Shown here: piece after piece, positions 37,456-46,208 of the stretch
Layout: every line of letters begins with the position of its first letter
How positions within the stretch are numbered: the first letter of the stretch is position 1
Source: an uncultured Rhodobacter sp.
GTDB taxonomy: Bacteria; Pseudomonadota; Alphaproteobacteria; Rhodobacterales; Rhodobacteraceae
Assembly: GCA_945952585.1 (NCBI GenBank)
Contig: CAMFII010000013.1
Coordinates: 1-64,000, forward strand
Direction: 5' to 3'
DNA length: 64,000 nt
Notes under the pieces: generated by a model
What the model was told of the DNA's origin: nothing
Seen by the model: only the letters and a program-made list of their open reading frames with translations
The model's database searches: none
Made by a program: the position numbers and the translations under genes

Positions 37456-38205
37456 GTGACCGGGAACGACAGGGATTGCCCGCGACTTGCGGATGTGCGG
37501 ACAGCCATCGGACTTCTGACCCGGTTGCCGATCCCGAAGCGTCCCATCGTTGCGACGCGAAGCGGCGCCTGGGCCTGGCCCGTCGCCGGGCTGGCGGTCG
37601 GCGCAATCGGGGCGCTCGTGGGATCCGTGGCTCTGGCCCTTGGCCTTGGCGCGGGGACGGCGGCGGGGCTGTGTCTTGGCGCGCAGGTCGTGGTCACCGG
37701 TGCGATGCACGAAGACGGGCTGGCCGATGTCGCCGACGGGTTCTGGGGCGGCTGGACGAAGGCGCGGCGGCTGGAGATCATGAAGGACAGCCATATCGGA
37801 ACCTATGGTGTGCTGGCGCTGGTGCTGGCCGTTCTCCTGCGCTGGCTGGCCCTGACCGCGCTGTTCGGCACAGGGCAATGGGCGGTGGTGATCGCCGTCG
37901 CCATACTCAGCCGCGCGCCGACGGCGGTGCTGATGTCTGCACTGCCGAATGCGCGGGGCACCGGCCTGTCCCATGCCGTCGGACGACCCTCGCCCGCGGC
38001 AGCGGGCGGCGCGGTGGCGCTGGCCTGTGGCCTTGCCACGCTGTTTCTCGAACGGGACGTCATTTCCGCGAGCCTGATCGCTGTACTGATGACCGTCGCG
38101 GTTGCCCTTGTCGCCCGGTCGAAGATTGGCGGCCAGACCGGCGACGTGCTGGGCGCGAGCCAGCAGATCAGCGAGATCGCGATGCTGCTGGCGCTCGCCC
38201 CCTGA
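37456..38205 (+). CDS. cobS: adenosylcobinamide-GDP ribazoletransferase
   Basis: A 249-residue integral membrane enzyme (CobS; CobV in aerobic nomenclature) that joins adenosylcobinamide-GDP with alpha-ribazole (phosphate). Family blocks are GLLTRLPIP near residue 20, the metal-binding AMHEDGLADVADGFWGG near 86, MKDSHIGTYG and RAPTAVL. About six hydrophobic helices are visible. I place the start at a GTG (37456) with GGAAAGG upstream, because it precedes the family N-terminus. It is divergent from cobT, its pathway partner. Confidence 0.9.
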   Translation: MTGNDRDCPRLADVRTAIGLLTRLPIPKRPIVATRSGAWAWPVAGLAVGAIGALVGSVALALGLGAGTAAGLCLGAQVVVTGAMHEDGLADVADGFWGGWTKARRLEIMKDSHIGTYGVLALVLAVLLRWLALTALFGTGQWAVVIAVAILSRAPTAVLMSALPNARGTGLSHAVGRPSPAAAGGAVALACGLATLFLERDVISASLIAVLMTVAVALVARSKIGGQTGDVLGASQQISEIAMLLALAP

Positions 38206-38215
38206 TCCGCAAATG

Positions 38216-38244
38216 AAAAGCGCCGCACCCATAGGGCGCGGCGC
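38216..38244 (-). terminator. rho-independent terminator of carD
   Basis: On the minus strand an 11-bp stem (GCGCCGCGCCC / GGGTGCGGCGC, one G-T wobble) with a TAT loop runs into TTTT. It lies 33 bases after the carD stop, between carD and the convergent cobS. Confidence 0.85.
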
Positions 38245-38276
38245 AAGTCAGTCGATGGAACGAGCCGATCAGCCGA

Positions 38277-38786
38277 TCAGGCGGCGCGCGAAACCAGCAC
38301 GTCGTCCACGGCTTTCTGAGCGCCGGCTTCGTCATAGCCGGCGACGGCGGCCACTTCGCGGGTCAGACGCTCAAGCGCGGCTTCGTAAAGCTGACGCTCG
38401 GAATAGCTCTGCTCGCGCTGATCGTCGGTGCGGTGCAGGTCGCGCACCACCTCGGCGATCGACAGCAGGTCGCCCGAGTTGATCTTCTGTTCGTATTCCT
38501 GGGCGCGGCGCGACCACATGGCGCGCTTCACCTTGGCCTTGCCCTTCAGCGTATCAAGCGCCTTGGTCACCACGTCGGGCGACGAGAGCTGACGCATGCC
38601 GATCTCGGTCGCCTTGTGGGTCGGAACGCGGAGCGTCATCTTGTCCTTTTCGAAGGAGATGACGAACAGTTCCAGCTTGATCCCGGCGATTTCCTGTTCC
38701 TCGATGGAAACGATCCGGCCAACCCCATGCGCCGGGTAGACCACAAATTCATTGGGACGGAACTCTGGCTTTTTCATTTTGCTCAT
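38277..38786 (-). CDS. carD: CarD/CdnL-family RNA polymerase-binding regulator
   Basis: A 169-residue protein. Its N-terminal RNA polymerase-interacting Tudor-like domain (FRPNEFVVYPAHGVGRIVSIEEQEIAG, residues about 9-35) is followed by a helical DNA-binding part (MWSRRAQEYEQKINSGDLLSIAEVVRDL near 90). In alphaproteobacteria CdnL/CarD stabilises open promoter complexes, notably at rRNA and growth-related promoters. It follows fdxA on the minus strand but is separated by a 298-base gap, so it probably has its own promoter. A terminator follows. Confidence 0.93.
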   Translation of the reverse strand: MSKMKKPEFRPNEFVVYPAHGVGRIVSIEEQEIAGIKLELFVISFEKDKMTLRVPTHKATEIGMRQLSSPDVVTKALDTLKGKAKVKRAMWSRRAQEYEQKINSGDLLSIAEVVRDLHRTDDQREQSYSERQLYEAALERLTREVAAVAGYDEAGAQKAVDDVLVSRAA

Positions 38787-39084
38787 TCAGTCGCTTCCTC
38801 GGGAGGGAGGCCAACGTTCCGACAACAATTCCATCGACCGTGGCGGGCACCGCGGCGATGAAATCCAATCATGTCATCGGGAAGCCGCCCCAGATCAGCC
38901 AGTCTGGGCCGGTGTCAGGCTCCGTGCTTGTTTGTAACAAACATATAGCACAAAAAACGCCCGATTCCAACTCCGGCAGGCTTGCCCCGGAGAGAATTTA
39001 CCCCGCGTAAAACGTCGGTTTTGTGCATTTTGTCGTGATCGCGACCGGAGGCTGGCGCGAATCGGTTCGTTTTTCGGGCCGATT
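38787..39084 (-). promoter_or_regulatory. 298-base gap: carD leader and fdxA 3' region
   Basis: It contains the palindrome GTTTGTAACAAAC (38930-38942) with an adjacent AT-rich TATATG on the minus strand, the likeliest promoter/operator area for carD and about 145 bases upstream of its ATG. A T-rich stretch (39010-39030) follows fdxA without a clear stem. I see no gene here. Confidence 0.45.
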
Positions 39085-39423
39085 TCAGCCGCCGGGACCA
39101 GCAACCTCGGAGAAATACTTGGACAGCTTGTCGGGCTCGCCGTCGCGGTCCTTGGCCTCGGGCAGCGGGTCCTTCCGCGTGACGATGACCGGCCACATCT
39201 CGGAGTATTTCCGGTTGAACTCGACCCACTTCTCCATGTCCGGCTCGGTATCGGGCCGGATCGCGTCGGCGGGGCATTCCGGTTCGCAGACGCCGCAGTC
39301 GATGCACTCATCCGGATGGATGACGAGCATGTTCTCGCCTTCGTAGAAGCAGTCGACCGGGCACACCTCGACGCAGTCGGTGTATTTGCAGGCGATGCAG
39401 TTGTCGATCACGACATAGGTCAT
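39085..39423 (-). CDS. fdxA: seven-iron ferredoxin FdxA
   Basis: A 112-residue ferredoxin of the Azotobacter FdI-like FdxA type: [17 protein letters not shown] near residue 9 (3Fe-4S and shared ligands), then [12 protein letters not shown] near 40 (4Fe-4S), and a typical alphaproteobacterial C-terminal extension. It is a cytoplasmic low-potential electron carrier; the partner enzyme is unknown. It follows the S4-domain gene by 52 bases on the same strand and may be the last gene of the TPR-SUV3-S4 series. Confidence 0.95.
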   Translation of the reverse strand: MTYVVIDNCIACKYTDCVEVCPVDCFYEGENMLVIHPDECIDCGVCEPECPADAIRPDTEPDMEKWVEFNRKYSEMWPVIVTRKDPLPEAKDRDGEPDKLSKYFSEVAGPGG

Positions 39424-39475
39424 GGCTGGCCCCGGTTCGTTCCTTCCGCGCGTCTAGCTAGAGCACAGGCGCGGA

Positions 39476-39775
39476 TCATTCAAGCGGGCTTCGCGTCGCG
39501 TCCGGCCCATCGAGGTCGATATAAAGCGCCTGGGCCTCGCCGGCCGGTCCGCGTCTTGTGCCAAGCGCGACGACACGGATCAGACGGATGCGCCCGCCTT
39601 GCGGAAAGGTCAGCGTATCCCCCTCGCCCACGGGATGGGCTGGCTTGCCGATCTTCTGTCCGTTCAGGCGCAGATGGCCTGCCGCGACCTCGGCCGTGGC
39701 GAGGCTGCGCGTCTTGAAGAAACGCGCATGCCAAAGCCACTTGTCGATGCGCTCGGTCGCGCGCGGGCCAGTCAA
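39476..39775 (-). CDS. S4-domain RNA-binding protein (Hsp15-like)
   Basis: A 99-residue protein that is mostly one S4 domain (RIDKWLWHARFFKTRSLATAEVAAGHLRLNGQKIGK, residues about 9-44). It resembles HslR/Hsp15, which binds stalled 50S subunits with nascent peptidyl-tRNA after heat stress. It lies 18 bases downstream of the SUV3-type helicase gene and 52 bases upstream of fdxA, so a helicase/RNA-binding pair on one transcript is likely. Confidence 0.9.
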   Translation of the reverse strand: MTGPRATERIDKWLWHARFFKTRSLATAEVAAGHLRLNGQKIGKPAHPVGEGDTLTFPQGGRIRLIRVVALGTRRGPAGEAQALYIDLDGPDATRSPLE

Positions 39776-39793
39776 AAGGCCGCCTCCAAAGCT

Positions 39794-42733
39794 TCAGCCC
39801 TTGGTCTTGAGCGACGCCAGGATGGCAAAGGGGTTGTCGGGGTCGATCTTCTGCTCACGCGGCGGCCGGGATTCGAACACCTTCGGCTGGTGGTCCCGCT
39901 GGCGGTCATGGCCAGGCTTGCCACCCTTGTGCGGCGGCTTGCCCCCGCGATCCCCGCGCTCGGGCCGGTCGCCGCGTTCCGGGCGGCCTTCCTTGCGGCC
40001 TTCGCCCCGGTCGGGGCGCGGCGGACGATCGCCGCGTTCGGGACGATCCCCTTTCGGCCGCGCCGGACGCTCGCCCTGTCCCGCCTCGCCCTGAGCGGCC
40101 TGCGGCCGGGCCCGGTCGCCGCGCGGATGGCGCTGCTCGCGCCCCTGCCCGCCCCGCGGGCGCGGCGCCCAGGTGAAGGTGTAATAAACTTCGGTCTCGA
40201 CTGCGACCGGTTCCGCGGCAGGCTCGGCGGCAGCCGGCTCTTCCGCGACGGCCTCTGCCAGCGGTTCCGTGGCAGTGACGGGTTCAACTGCGACAGGTTC
40301 TGCCCCGGCTTCGCTCTCAACGACTGAGATCGGCGGAGCCTCGGCAACGACGGGACGGCTCTTCGGCCGCTCGCCCTTCTCGCCCTTGTAGCCAAGCCCG
40401 CCCATCAGGTCGCTGAACTGCTCCAGCGTCATGCCCGTAATCGACAGCATCTCGGGCGTCGCCTCGAAGCCCACGCGGCTGTCCTTGGCGCGCAGGAGGT
40501 CCGCCAGACGCTCCAGCATGTCGATGCGGATCGCGCGCGCGCCCGCCGGATGATAGCCGGCCAGAGTGTAATGCGCCCGCGGCACCTCGGCGATGTTCGG
40601 GATCGTCACCAAGCCCGGCGGCGGGCTTTCGGGGAACTCCTGCAGGCCATCGGCCAGCGAACGCAGCACCAGCCGCAGCCGCGTGGCGGCGGGCTTCAAG
40701 AGCGCCGGCAGGAAGATCGTGTACTGGCCAAAGCGCACGCCATGCTTGCGCAGCGCCGAGCGCGCTTCCTGATCCAGTGCCTTGACCTCGTCGCCGATCC
40801 CGTCGCGCGGCAGCACGCCAAGCGCCTCGGTCAGGCGGAACGCAAAGCCCCGGGCAAGGCCGGTCAGCGTCTCATCGCGTCCCATCGTCAGAAGCGGCTC
40901 GAAGAGGGTCGCCACCTTGCGGTCGATGAAGTGCTGCAGGCGGCGACGGACCTTCTCGGCCACGTCAAAGCCCGCTTCCTCGTCGACGAAGGCCTCGACC
41001 TGGGGCTTCATCACCTCACCGCCGGCCACCAGCTTGCCAACGGCCGAACCGCCCCACATCAGGCCGCCCTGCTCGGTGAAGTCGAGTTCGGTGTCCGGCG
41101 CGTTATAGAAGCGGTCGGCGCGCAGGTGGAATTCCGGTTTCAGCGCCTCGTAGGCCGCCTGGCGCAGGGTGCGCGCCTCGTCGGGGGATGCCGATCCGTC
41201 CTGGCGGAATCGGAACCCTTCCAGCCGGCCGACAAACTCGCCCTCGACCGCCACTTCACCCTTGTCGTTCACCTCGGCCACGAGGCTCTCCTTCTGCTTC
41301 AGCCGGCGCAGGAGCACACTCGTGCGCCGGTCAACAAATCTCTGGGTCAGGCGGGCATGCAGCGCGTCCGACAGTCGGTCTTCTACAGCGCGCGTCTCGT
41401 CGCGCCAATGGCTTTCGTCCGCGACCCAGCCCTTGCGTTGCGCCACATAGGTCCAGGTCCGGATATAGGCGAGCCGCTTGGAAAGCGCGTCGATGTCGCC
41501 GTCCTGCCGGTCGATCCGGGCAATGGCCTTGGCCATCCAGTCGGTCGGTACCTGCCCGCCCTCGGCCAGGAATCCCCAGATCCGGGTCAGCAGGGACGCG
41601 TGCTCCGCCTCGGAGATCGAGCGGAAATCGGGGATCCGGCAAACATCCCACAGAAGGCGCACCGCCTGCGGGCCTTTCAGCCGGTCGCGGATCTCGGGCA
41701 AATCGGACAGGGTCTTCAGGGCAACGACATCGTCACTGTCCCGCGCCCGGCTCAGCCAGTCATTCGCGGTCTGCTTCTCGAGGCTCGCGATCAGGCGCGC
41801 CGAGGTGCCAAAATCCAGATCGGCATTGCGCCATTGCAGTTTCTTGACCGGGGCGAAGCGGTGGTTCTCGATCGCGTCGATCAGTTCCTCGTCAAAAGGC
41901 CGCGCCTCGCCAGTGACGCCGAATGTGCCGTTGTCGGTATGCCGCCCCGCGCGTCCGGCGATCTGGCCGATCTCCTGCGGGTAAAGCTGGCGCATCCGCC
42001 GGCCGTCGAACTTGGCGGTGGCGGAAAAGGCGATGTGATGGATGTCGAGATTCAGGCCCATGCCGATGGCGTCGGTCGCGACCAGGTAATCCACGTCGCC
42101 ATTCTGGTAGAGCGCCACCTGCGCGTTGCGGGTACGGGGCGAAAGCGCGCCCATCACCACCGCGCAGCCGCCCTTCTGGCGGCGGATCAGTTCGGCGATC
42201 GCATAGACATTCTCAACCGAAAAGCCGACGATCGCACTGCGAGGCGGCATCCGGCTGATCTTCTTGGAACCCGACCAGCTCAGTTGCGACAACCGATCCC
42301 GCTTGAGGAAGGTCACGTGTGGAACCAGCGCCGCGATGGCGCCGCGCATGGTTTCCGAGCCGAGGAACAGCGTCTCGTGCAACCCCCGCGCCCGGAGCAG
42401 GCGGTCGGTGAACACATGACCACGCTCGGCATCGGCGCAAAGCTGGATCTCGTCGACGGCGACGAAATCCGCGCCGATCTCCAGCGGCATCGCCTCGACC
42501 GTGCAGACCCAGTACTGGGTCCGTTCGGGCACGATCCGCTCTTCGCCCGTAACCAATGCCACGACCGAGGGGCCGCGGCTTGCGACGATCCGGTCATAGA
42601 CCTCGCGCGCCAGCAGGCGCAGCGGCAGGCCGATCACCCCGGTGCGGTGCGCCAGCATCCGCTCGATGGCGTAATGGGTCTTTCCCGTGTTGGTCGGGCC
42701 AAGGACCGCGACGATCCTCGCATTCTCGCGCAT
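39794..42733 (-). CDS. SUV3-like RNA helicase with basic low-complexity tail
   Basis: A 979-residue superfamily 2 helicase related to mitochondrial SUV3. Motif I is GPTNTGKT (residues 12-19), motif II DEIQ (94-97), then GSETMRGAI and motif VI-like QEIGQIAGRAGRHTDNG. Helical SUV3-specific regions follow. The C-terminal 180 residues are low complexity: a stretch of VAVEPVTATEP-type repeats, then arginine/glycine/aspartate repeats (RPERGD units) and a final DNPFAILASLK motif. In mitochondria SUV3 unwinds RNA for PNPase. A degradosome-like role is an inference. It follows the TPR gene by 21 bases. Confidence 0.85.
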   Translation of the reverse strand: MRENARIVAVLGPTNTGKTHYAIERMLAHRTGVIGLPLRLLAREVYDRIVASRGPSVVALVTGEERIVPERTQYWVCTVEAMPLEIGADFVAVDEIQLCADAERGHVFTDRLLRARGLHETLFLGSETMRGAIAALVPHVTFLKRDRLSQLSWSGSKKISRMPPRSAIVGFSVENVYAIAELIRRQKGGCAVVMGALSPRTRNAQVALYQNGDVDYLVATDAIGMGLNLDIHHIAFSATAKFDGRRMRQLYPQEIGQIAGRAGRHTDNGTFGVTGEARPFDEELIDAIENHRFAPVKKLQWRNADLDFGTSARLIASLEKQTANDWLSRARDSDDVVALKTLSDLPEIRDRLKGPQAVRLLWDVCRIPDFRSISEAEHASLLTRIWGFLAEGGQVPTDWMAKAIARIDRQDGDIDALSKRLAYIRTWTYVAQRKGWVADESHWRDETRAVEDRLSDALHARLTQRFVDRRTSVLLRRLKQKESLVAEVNDKGEVAVEGEFVGRLEGFRFRQDGSASPDEARTLRQAAYEALKPEFHLRADRFYNAPDTELDFTEQGGLMWGGSAVGKLVAGGEVMKPQVEAFVDEEAGFDVAEKVRRRLQHFIDRKVATLFEPLLTMGRDETLTGLARGFAFRLTEALGVLPRDGIGDEVKALDQEARSALRKHGVRFGQYTIFLPALLKPAATRLRLVLRSLADGLQEFPESPPPGLVTIPNIAEVPRAHYTLAGYHPAGARAIRIDMLERLADLLRAKDSRVGFEATPEMLSITGMTLEQFSDLMGGLGYKGEKGERPKSRPVVAEAPPISVVESEAGAEPVAVEPVTATEPLAEAVAEEPAAAEPAAEPVAVETEVYYTFTWAPRPRGGQGREQRHPRGDRARPQAAQGEAGQGERPARPKGDRPERGDRPPRPDRGEGRKEGRPERGDRPERGDRGGKPPHKGGKPGHDRQRDHQPKVFESRPPREQKIDPDNPFAILASLKTKG

Positions 42734-42754
42734 GGGGATTCGGGCCTTCGGGGG

Positions 42755-43315
42755 TTAAAGTTCCTGTCCGCCGGTTTCGGCTTCCAGCCGGTCCACGGAC
42801 TCCTTGGCGTTCTGAAGCCACGGGTCGACTTCGAGCGCCGCCTTGTAGGCCGCGATGGCACGCTTCTTGTCGCCCAGCTCCTCGAAAATCATCCCAAGGC
42901 CGGTCAGCGCACCGAAATGACGGGGGTTGAGCGTCAGGGTCTTGGCGATGGCGTCGATCGACGGACCAAGTTCCCCCGCCTCGAAATAGGCGGTCGCCAG
43001 CGAATTCCAACCCTCGGCGAAGTCGGGGGCATGATCGACGAGCGCCGTCAGATGCTCGATGGCGGTCTGGGTGTCGCCTTCCTCCATCGCCTTCCGGCCG
43101 CGGATCAGAAGCAGGTCCATCGCGGGCGAGCCGCTCTTGGACCATTCGTTCCAGATCTCCTGCTCGATATCGGGGGCGCTGGTCGGATCGGCGTCCTGCA
43201 GCTTGCTGAAAAGGTCGTCAAGCCGCGCCGTCTGCCCCAGGGCGGGCAGGGTCGCGGCGGCCAGAAGCAGAAATGCCGCAACGATACGATTGAACAGGGT
43301 CTGTCGCGCTTTCAT
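42755..43315 (-). CDS. secreted TPR-repeat protein
   Basis: A 186-residue protein: signal peptide (residues 1-28, ending LPALGQ), a short helical region, then about three TPR units (residues about 75-175; AIEHLTALVDHAPDFAEGWNSLATAYFEAGEL and the following AIAAYKAALEVDPW). It is probably a periplasmic scaffold with unknown partners. It is first in the minus-strand series leading to the helicase, though a secreted TPR protein and an RNA helicase are unlikely to act together directly. Confidence 0.82.
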   Translation of the reverse strand: MKARQTLFNRIVAAFLLLAAATLPALGQTARLDDLFSKLQDADPTSAPDIEQEIWNEWSKSGSPAMDLLLIRGRKAMEEGDTQTAIEHLTALVDHAPDFAEGWNSLATAYFEAGELGPSIDAIAKTLTLNPRHFGALTGLGMIFEELGDKKRAIAAYKAALEVDPWLQNAKESVDRLEAETGGQEL

Positions 43316-43382
43316 AACATTGCAAGTGTAGCGGAGGACCGGCGGATTACCATATCTACCCGGTCACGATTGGAGGAAATGC

Positions 43383-43670
43383 ATGAGCAATGTGATCGAC
43401 GCGGCCGTGGCCGCCCTGTCGAAGCGGGTGTCTGCCGGATTTGACGGCGTGGCCAAGTTCGTCCTGACCGACGAAGGCGCCATCATGATCGACGGATCGG
43501 GCGTGCGCGCCGGCGACGAAGAGGCAGACGTGACACTGACCGCCACCCCCGAAGTGTTCCGGGCGATCCTTGACGGCGAGTTGAACCCGACGATGGCATT
43601 CATGTCCGGCAAGCTGAAAGTCGACGGCTCGATGGGCATGGCGATGAAGCTCGGCTCGGTCCTGTCCTGA
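43383..43670 (+). CDS. SCP2 sterol-carrier domain protein
   Basis: A 95-residue single SCP2 domain: GFDGVAKFVLTDEGAIMIDG (residues about 19-38), ADVTLTATPEVFRAILDGELNPTMAFMSGKLKVDG, MAMKLGSVL. SCP2 domains bind lipids or acyl-CoA. GAGG lies before the ATG. It is followed after three bases by a lysophospholipase-like gene, so lipid handling is a plausible joint role. It is divergent from the TPR gene. Confidence 0.9.
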   Translation: MSNVIDAAVAALSKRVSAGFDGVAKFVLTDEGAIMIDGSGVRAGDEEADVTLTATPEVFRAILDGELNPTMAFMSGKLKVDGSMGMAMKLGSVLS

Positions 43671-43673
43671 ACC

Positions 43674-44609
43674 ATGCGCGAGCCGGCGCCCTTTCACGCC
43701 GCGCTTGCGGAAGGCCCCGACGGGGGCCACGCGGTCTGGATCCGGGCCGCGGATGACGTTCGGCTGCGCGCCGTGATCTGGCCGGAGGGTAAGAAGGGCA
43801 CCGTCCTGATCCTTCCCGGCCGGTCCGAATCCGCCGAGAAATATGGCCGCACCGCTGCCGACCTCGCGGATCTGGGCTTTGCCTCGGTCTCGCTCGACTG
43901 GCGGGGCCAGGGGTTGGCGGACCGGCTGCTTCCCGCGGCGATGCAGGGCCATGTCGGGCGGTTCCGTGACTACCAGCTTGACCTGCAGGCCCTTGTCGAG
44001 ATGGTCGGGCGGCTGCACCTGGCCAAACCGCTGTTCCTGCTGGCGCATTCGATGGGCGGCTGCATCGCCTTCCGCGCGCTGGTCGAGGGGCTGGATGTCA
44101 AGGCGGCGGTCCTGACCGCTCCGATGTGGGGCATCCGGATTCAGCCCGCCGTTCGGCCCTTTGTGGGTGCCCTGGCGGCCAGCGCCCGCATCCCCAAGTT
44201 CGGCCAGCGCCTGGCCCCCGGCACAACGCTGGAATGCTATGCGGCCACGGTCGCCTTCGAGCAGAACCACCTCACCAGCGACGCCGACATGTTCGCCTAT
44301 CTCCAGCGCCAGGTGCGTCAGGTGCCCGAGCTTGGGCTTGGCGGGCCGAGCCTGCACTGGGCGGCCGAGGCGCTGCGCGAATGCCGCGTGATCCGCAGCC
44401 TGCCGGCGCCAAAGGTGCCGACCGTGACTTTCCTTGGCACGCGCGAGCAGATTGTCGATTCGAAGGCCATCCACACCAGGATGCGCCGCTGGCCTGGGAG
44501 CCGGCTGGAAGTGATCGAGGGAGCGCAACACGAATTGCTGATGGAGTCCCTTGCCGTGCGCCGGCGCCTGTTCGACACGCTGGAGGAGCACTTCAAGGCC
44601 AGCGCCTGA
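43674..44609 (+). CDS. alpha/beta hydrolase, lysophospholipase/monoacylglycerol lipase-like
   Basis: A 311-residue alpha/beta hydrolase of the PldB type. The nucleophile elbow is LAHSMGGCIAFRAL (Ser near residue 125), the oxyanion region LPGRSESAEKYGRTAADLADLGF, and the C-terminal IEGAQHELLMES supplies the catalytic His. There is no signal peptide. It is in an operon with the SCP2 gene. Lysophospholipid or monoglyceride substrates are likely but not decided by the sequence. It converges on the Anbu gene with a 21-base gap. Confidence 0.85.
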   Translation: MREPAPFHAALAEGPDGGHAVWIRAADDVRLRAVIWPEGKKGTVLILPGRSESAEKYGRTAADLADLGFASVSLDWRGQGLADRLLPAAMQGHVGRFRDYQLDLQALVEMVGRLHLAKPLFLLAHSMGGCIAFRALVEGLDVKAAVLTAPMWGIRIQPAVRPFVGALAASARIPKFGQRLAPGTTLECYAATVAFEQNHLTSDADMFAYLQRQVRQVPELGLGGPSLHWAAEALRECRVIRSLPAPKVPTVTFLGTREQIVDSKAIHTRMRRWPGSRLEVIEGAQHELLMESLAVRRRLFDTLEEHFKASA

Positions 44610-44630
44610 AAGGCTTTTGGTCCCCGACGC

Positions 44631-45356
44631 TCAGATGCTGATCTTGGCGAAGCCGTCGCGCAGCGCCTTGGACCAGGCCTCGCTCATGGCCTTGAACTCC
44701 GGATCGCCCGCCTCGATCCGCCGCCGCGTTCCGACCCGGCACTGGTCCTTCTCGATCGTCATCAGGTCGAGCGGCATGCCGACGGACAGGTTCGAGCGCA
44801 GCGTCGAGTCCATCGACAAGAGCACCGCCTTCTGCGCATCGGCAAGGCTCGTTGTCGGCTTCACCACCCGGTCGAGGATCGGCTTGCCGTACTTGTGCTC
44901 GCCGATCTGCAGGAAGGGCGTATCCTCGGTCGCCTCGATGAAATTGCCTTCGGGATAGATCAGGAACATCCGCATGTCCCCGCCCCGCCGCTGACCCGCG
45001 ACGATCATCGAGGCCGAGGCCCCCTGGTTCATCATCGCCAACTTCTCGTCGATGTCGCGGCGCACGGCGGCGAGGACATTGCCCACAATCTCCGCCACCT
45101 TCAGCATCGTCGGCGCCTTCATGATCGAAGTCGCCTCGGTCGCGTCCAGATCCTCGATCGATTCCTTCAGCCGCGCGATCGTGGTCTGGGTCACGGAAAG
45201 GCTACCCGCGGTCAGGATGGTGATGACCCGCTCGCCCGGCACCTCGAAGACGAACATCTTGCGATAGGTCGCGATATTGTCGAGCCCGGCATTGGTGCGG
45301 GTGTCAGACAACAGCACCATGCCCTGATTGAGCAGCAGTCCGACGCAGTAGGTCAT
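44631..45356 (-). CDS. Anbu (ancestral beta subunit) proteasome-like protease
   Basis: A 241-residue Ntn-hydrolase related to HslV and proteasome beta subunits. The start at 45356 puts Thr directly after Met (MTYCVGLLLNQG), giving the Thr1 nucleophile after Met removal. Asp18 in LLSDTRTNAG and Lys33 in YRKMFVF match Asp17 and Lys32/33 of the catalytic set, and GASASMIVAGQ follows. An upstream ATG at 45389 would bury the nucleophile, and GAGGG lies before 45356. It is last in a four-gene minus-strand group with transglutaminase, alpha-E and ATP-grasp genes. The substrate is unknown. Confidence 0.92.
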   Translation of the reverse strand: MTYCVGLLLNQGMVLLSDTRTNAGLDNIATYRKMFVFEVPGERVITILTAGSLSVTQTTIARLKESIEDLDATEATSIMKAPTMLKVAEIVGNVLAAVRRDIDEKLAMMNQGASASMIVAGQRRGGDMRMFLIYPEGNFIEATEDTPFLQIGEHKYGKPILDRVVKPTTSLADAQKAVLLSMDSTLRSNLSVGMPLDLMTIEKDQCRVGTRRRIEAGDPEFKAMSEAWSKALRDGFAKISI

Positions 45357-45398
45357 CCATCCCTCTTTCAGCCGCTCTGGCGGCGGCACGGCGCGAGC

Positions 45399-46208
45399 CT
45401 ATTGCTGGACAGACTGGACTGCAACCGTAACGTCCAGGATTTCGGCACCGGATCCTCGGGAAATTCCGCGAATTGGCGCTGCATCCTGTGCATCGAGCCC
45501 CGACGCCAACCGGATATAGCGTTCGTCCGGACAACAACCATTGGCCGGGTCGAACCCGACCCAGCCCAAGCTTTCGATCCAGATTTCCGCCCAGGCATGG
45601 GCGGCTTCGTGGGGCTCTCCATCCGCAGTGGCGTGGAGATAGCCAGAGACATAGCGCGCCGGCAGATCGTTGCGGCGGGCGATGGCGATCAGGGCGTGGG
45701 CATGGTCCTGGCAAACGCCTTCGCCCAGCGCCAGGGCCTCGGCCGCGGTGGTGTGGGCCGCGGTGACGCCGGGGCGGTAGTCGATGGCTTCGGCCACCGC
45801 CGCGCACAGCCTATGCGCCGCATCCAGCTTGTCCTTCGCGCCTGTCGCCAAGTCGGCGAGTACGGCCAGCCCGGCATCGACTTCGGTCGGGGCGGTCGGG
45901 TTCAGATAGGCCTCGCGCGGGATCGTTTCCTTGTGGCCCCGCAGAAGGCCGGACAGGTCGGTCGTCTCAACCCGCCCGCGCACGGCAACCACGACCTCGC
46001 TGACCGGACCGGTCACGGTCCAGGCCTGCACCCAGTCCCCTGCCCCATCCCGGAACCCGCCACCTTTCTGGCCGTCGCTGACCTCGACCGACCAGTCGAG
46101 CACCTTCTGCCCGTCAAAGATCGAGGGTGTCAGGCGATGGCTCTGCACGATGCCGCGCACGGGCAGCGTGTAGCGGTAGATCGTCCGGTGATCGACGCTG
46201 AGGATCAT
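45399..46208 (-). CDS. transglutaminase-like cysteine protease/acyltransferase
   Basis: A 269-residue protein: an N-terminal bacterial transglutaminase-like beta domain (HRTIYRYTLPVRGIVQSHRLTP, residues about 7-28) and a transglutaminase core with Cys166 (GEGVCQDHAHA), His204 (EAAHAWAEIWI) and Asp220 (GFDPANG). There is no signal peptide. The stop lies 42 bases before the Anbu start, and its start overlaps the alpha-E end by four bases. In the same conserved cluster it is predicted to cleave or form peptide-like amide bonds. Confidence 0.92.
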   Translation of the reverse strand: MILSVDHRTIYRYTLPVRGIVQSHRLTPSIFDGQKVLDWSVEVSDGQKGGGFRDGAGDWVQAWTVTGPVSEVVVAVRGRVETTDLSGLLRGHKETIPREAYLNPTAPTEVDAGLAVLADLATGAKDKLDAAHRLCAAVAEAIDYRPGVTAAHTTAAEALALGEGVCQDHAHALIAIARRNDLPARYVSGYLHATADGEPHEAAHAWAEIWIESLGWVGFDPANGCCPDERYIRLASGLDAQDAAPIRGISRGSGAEILDVTVAVQSVQQ

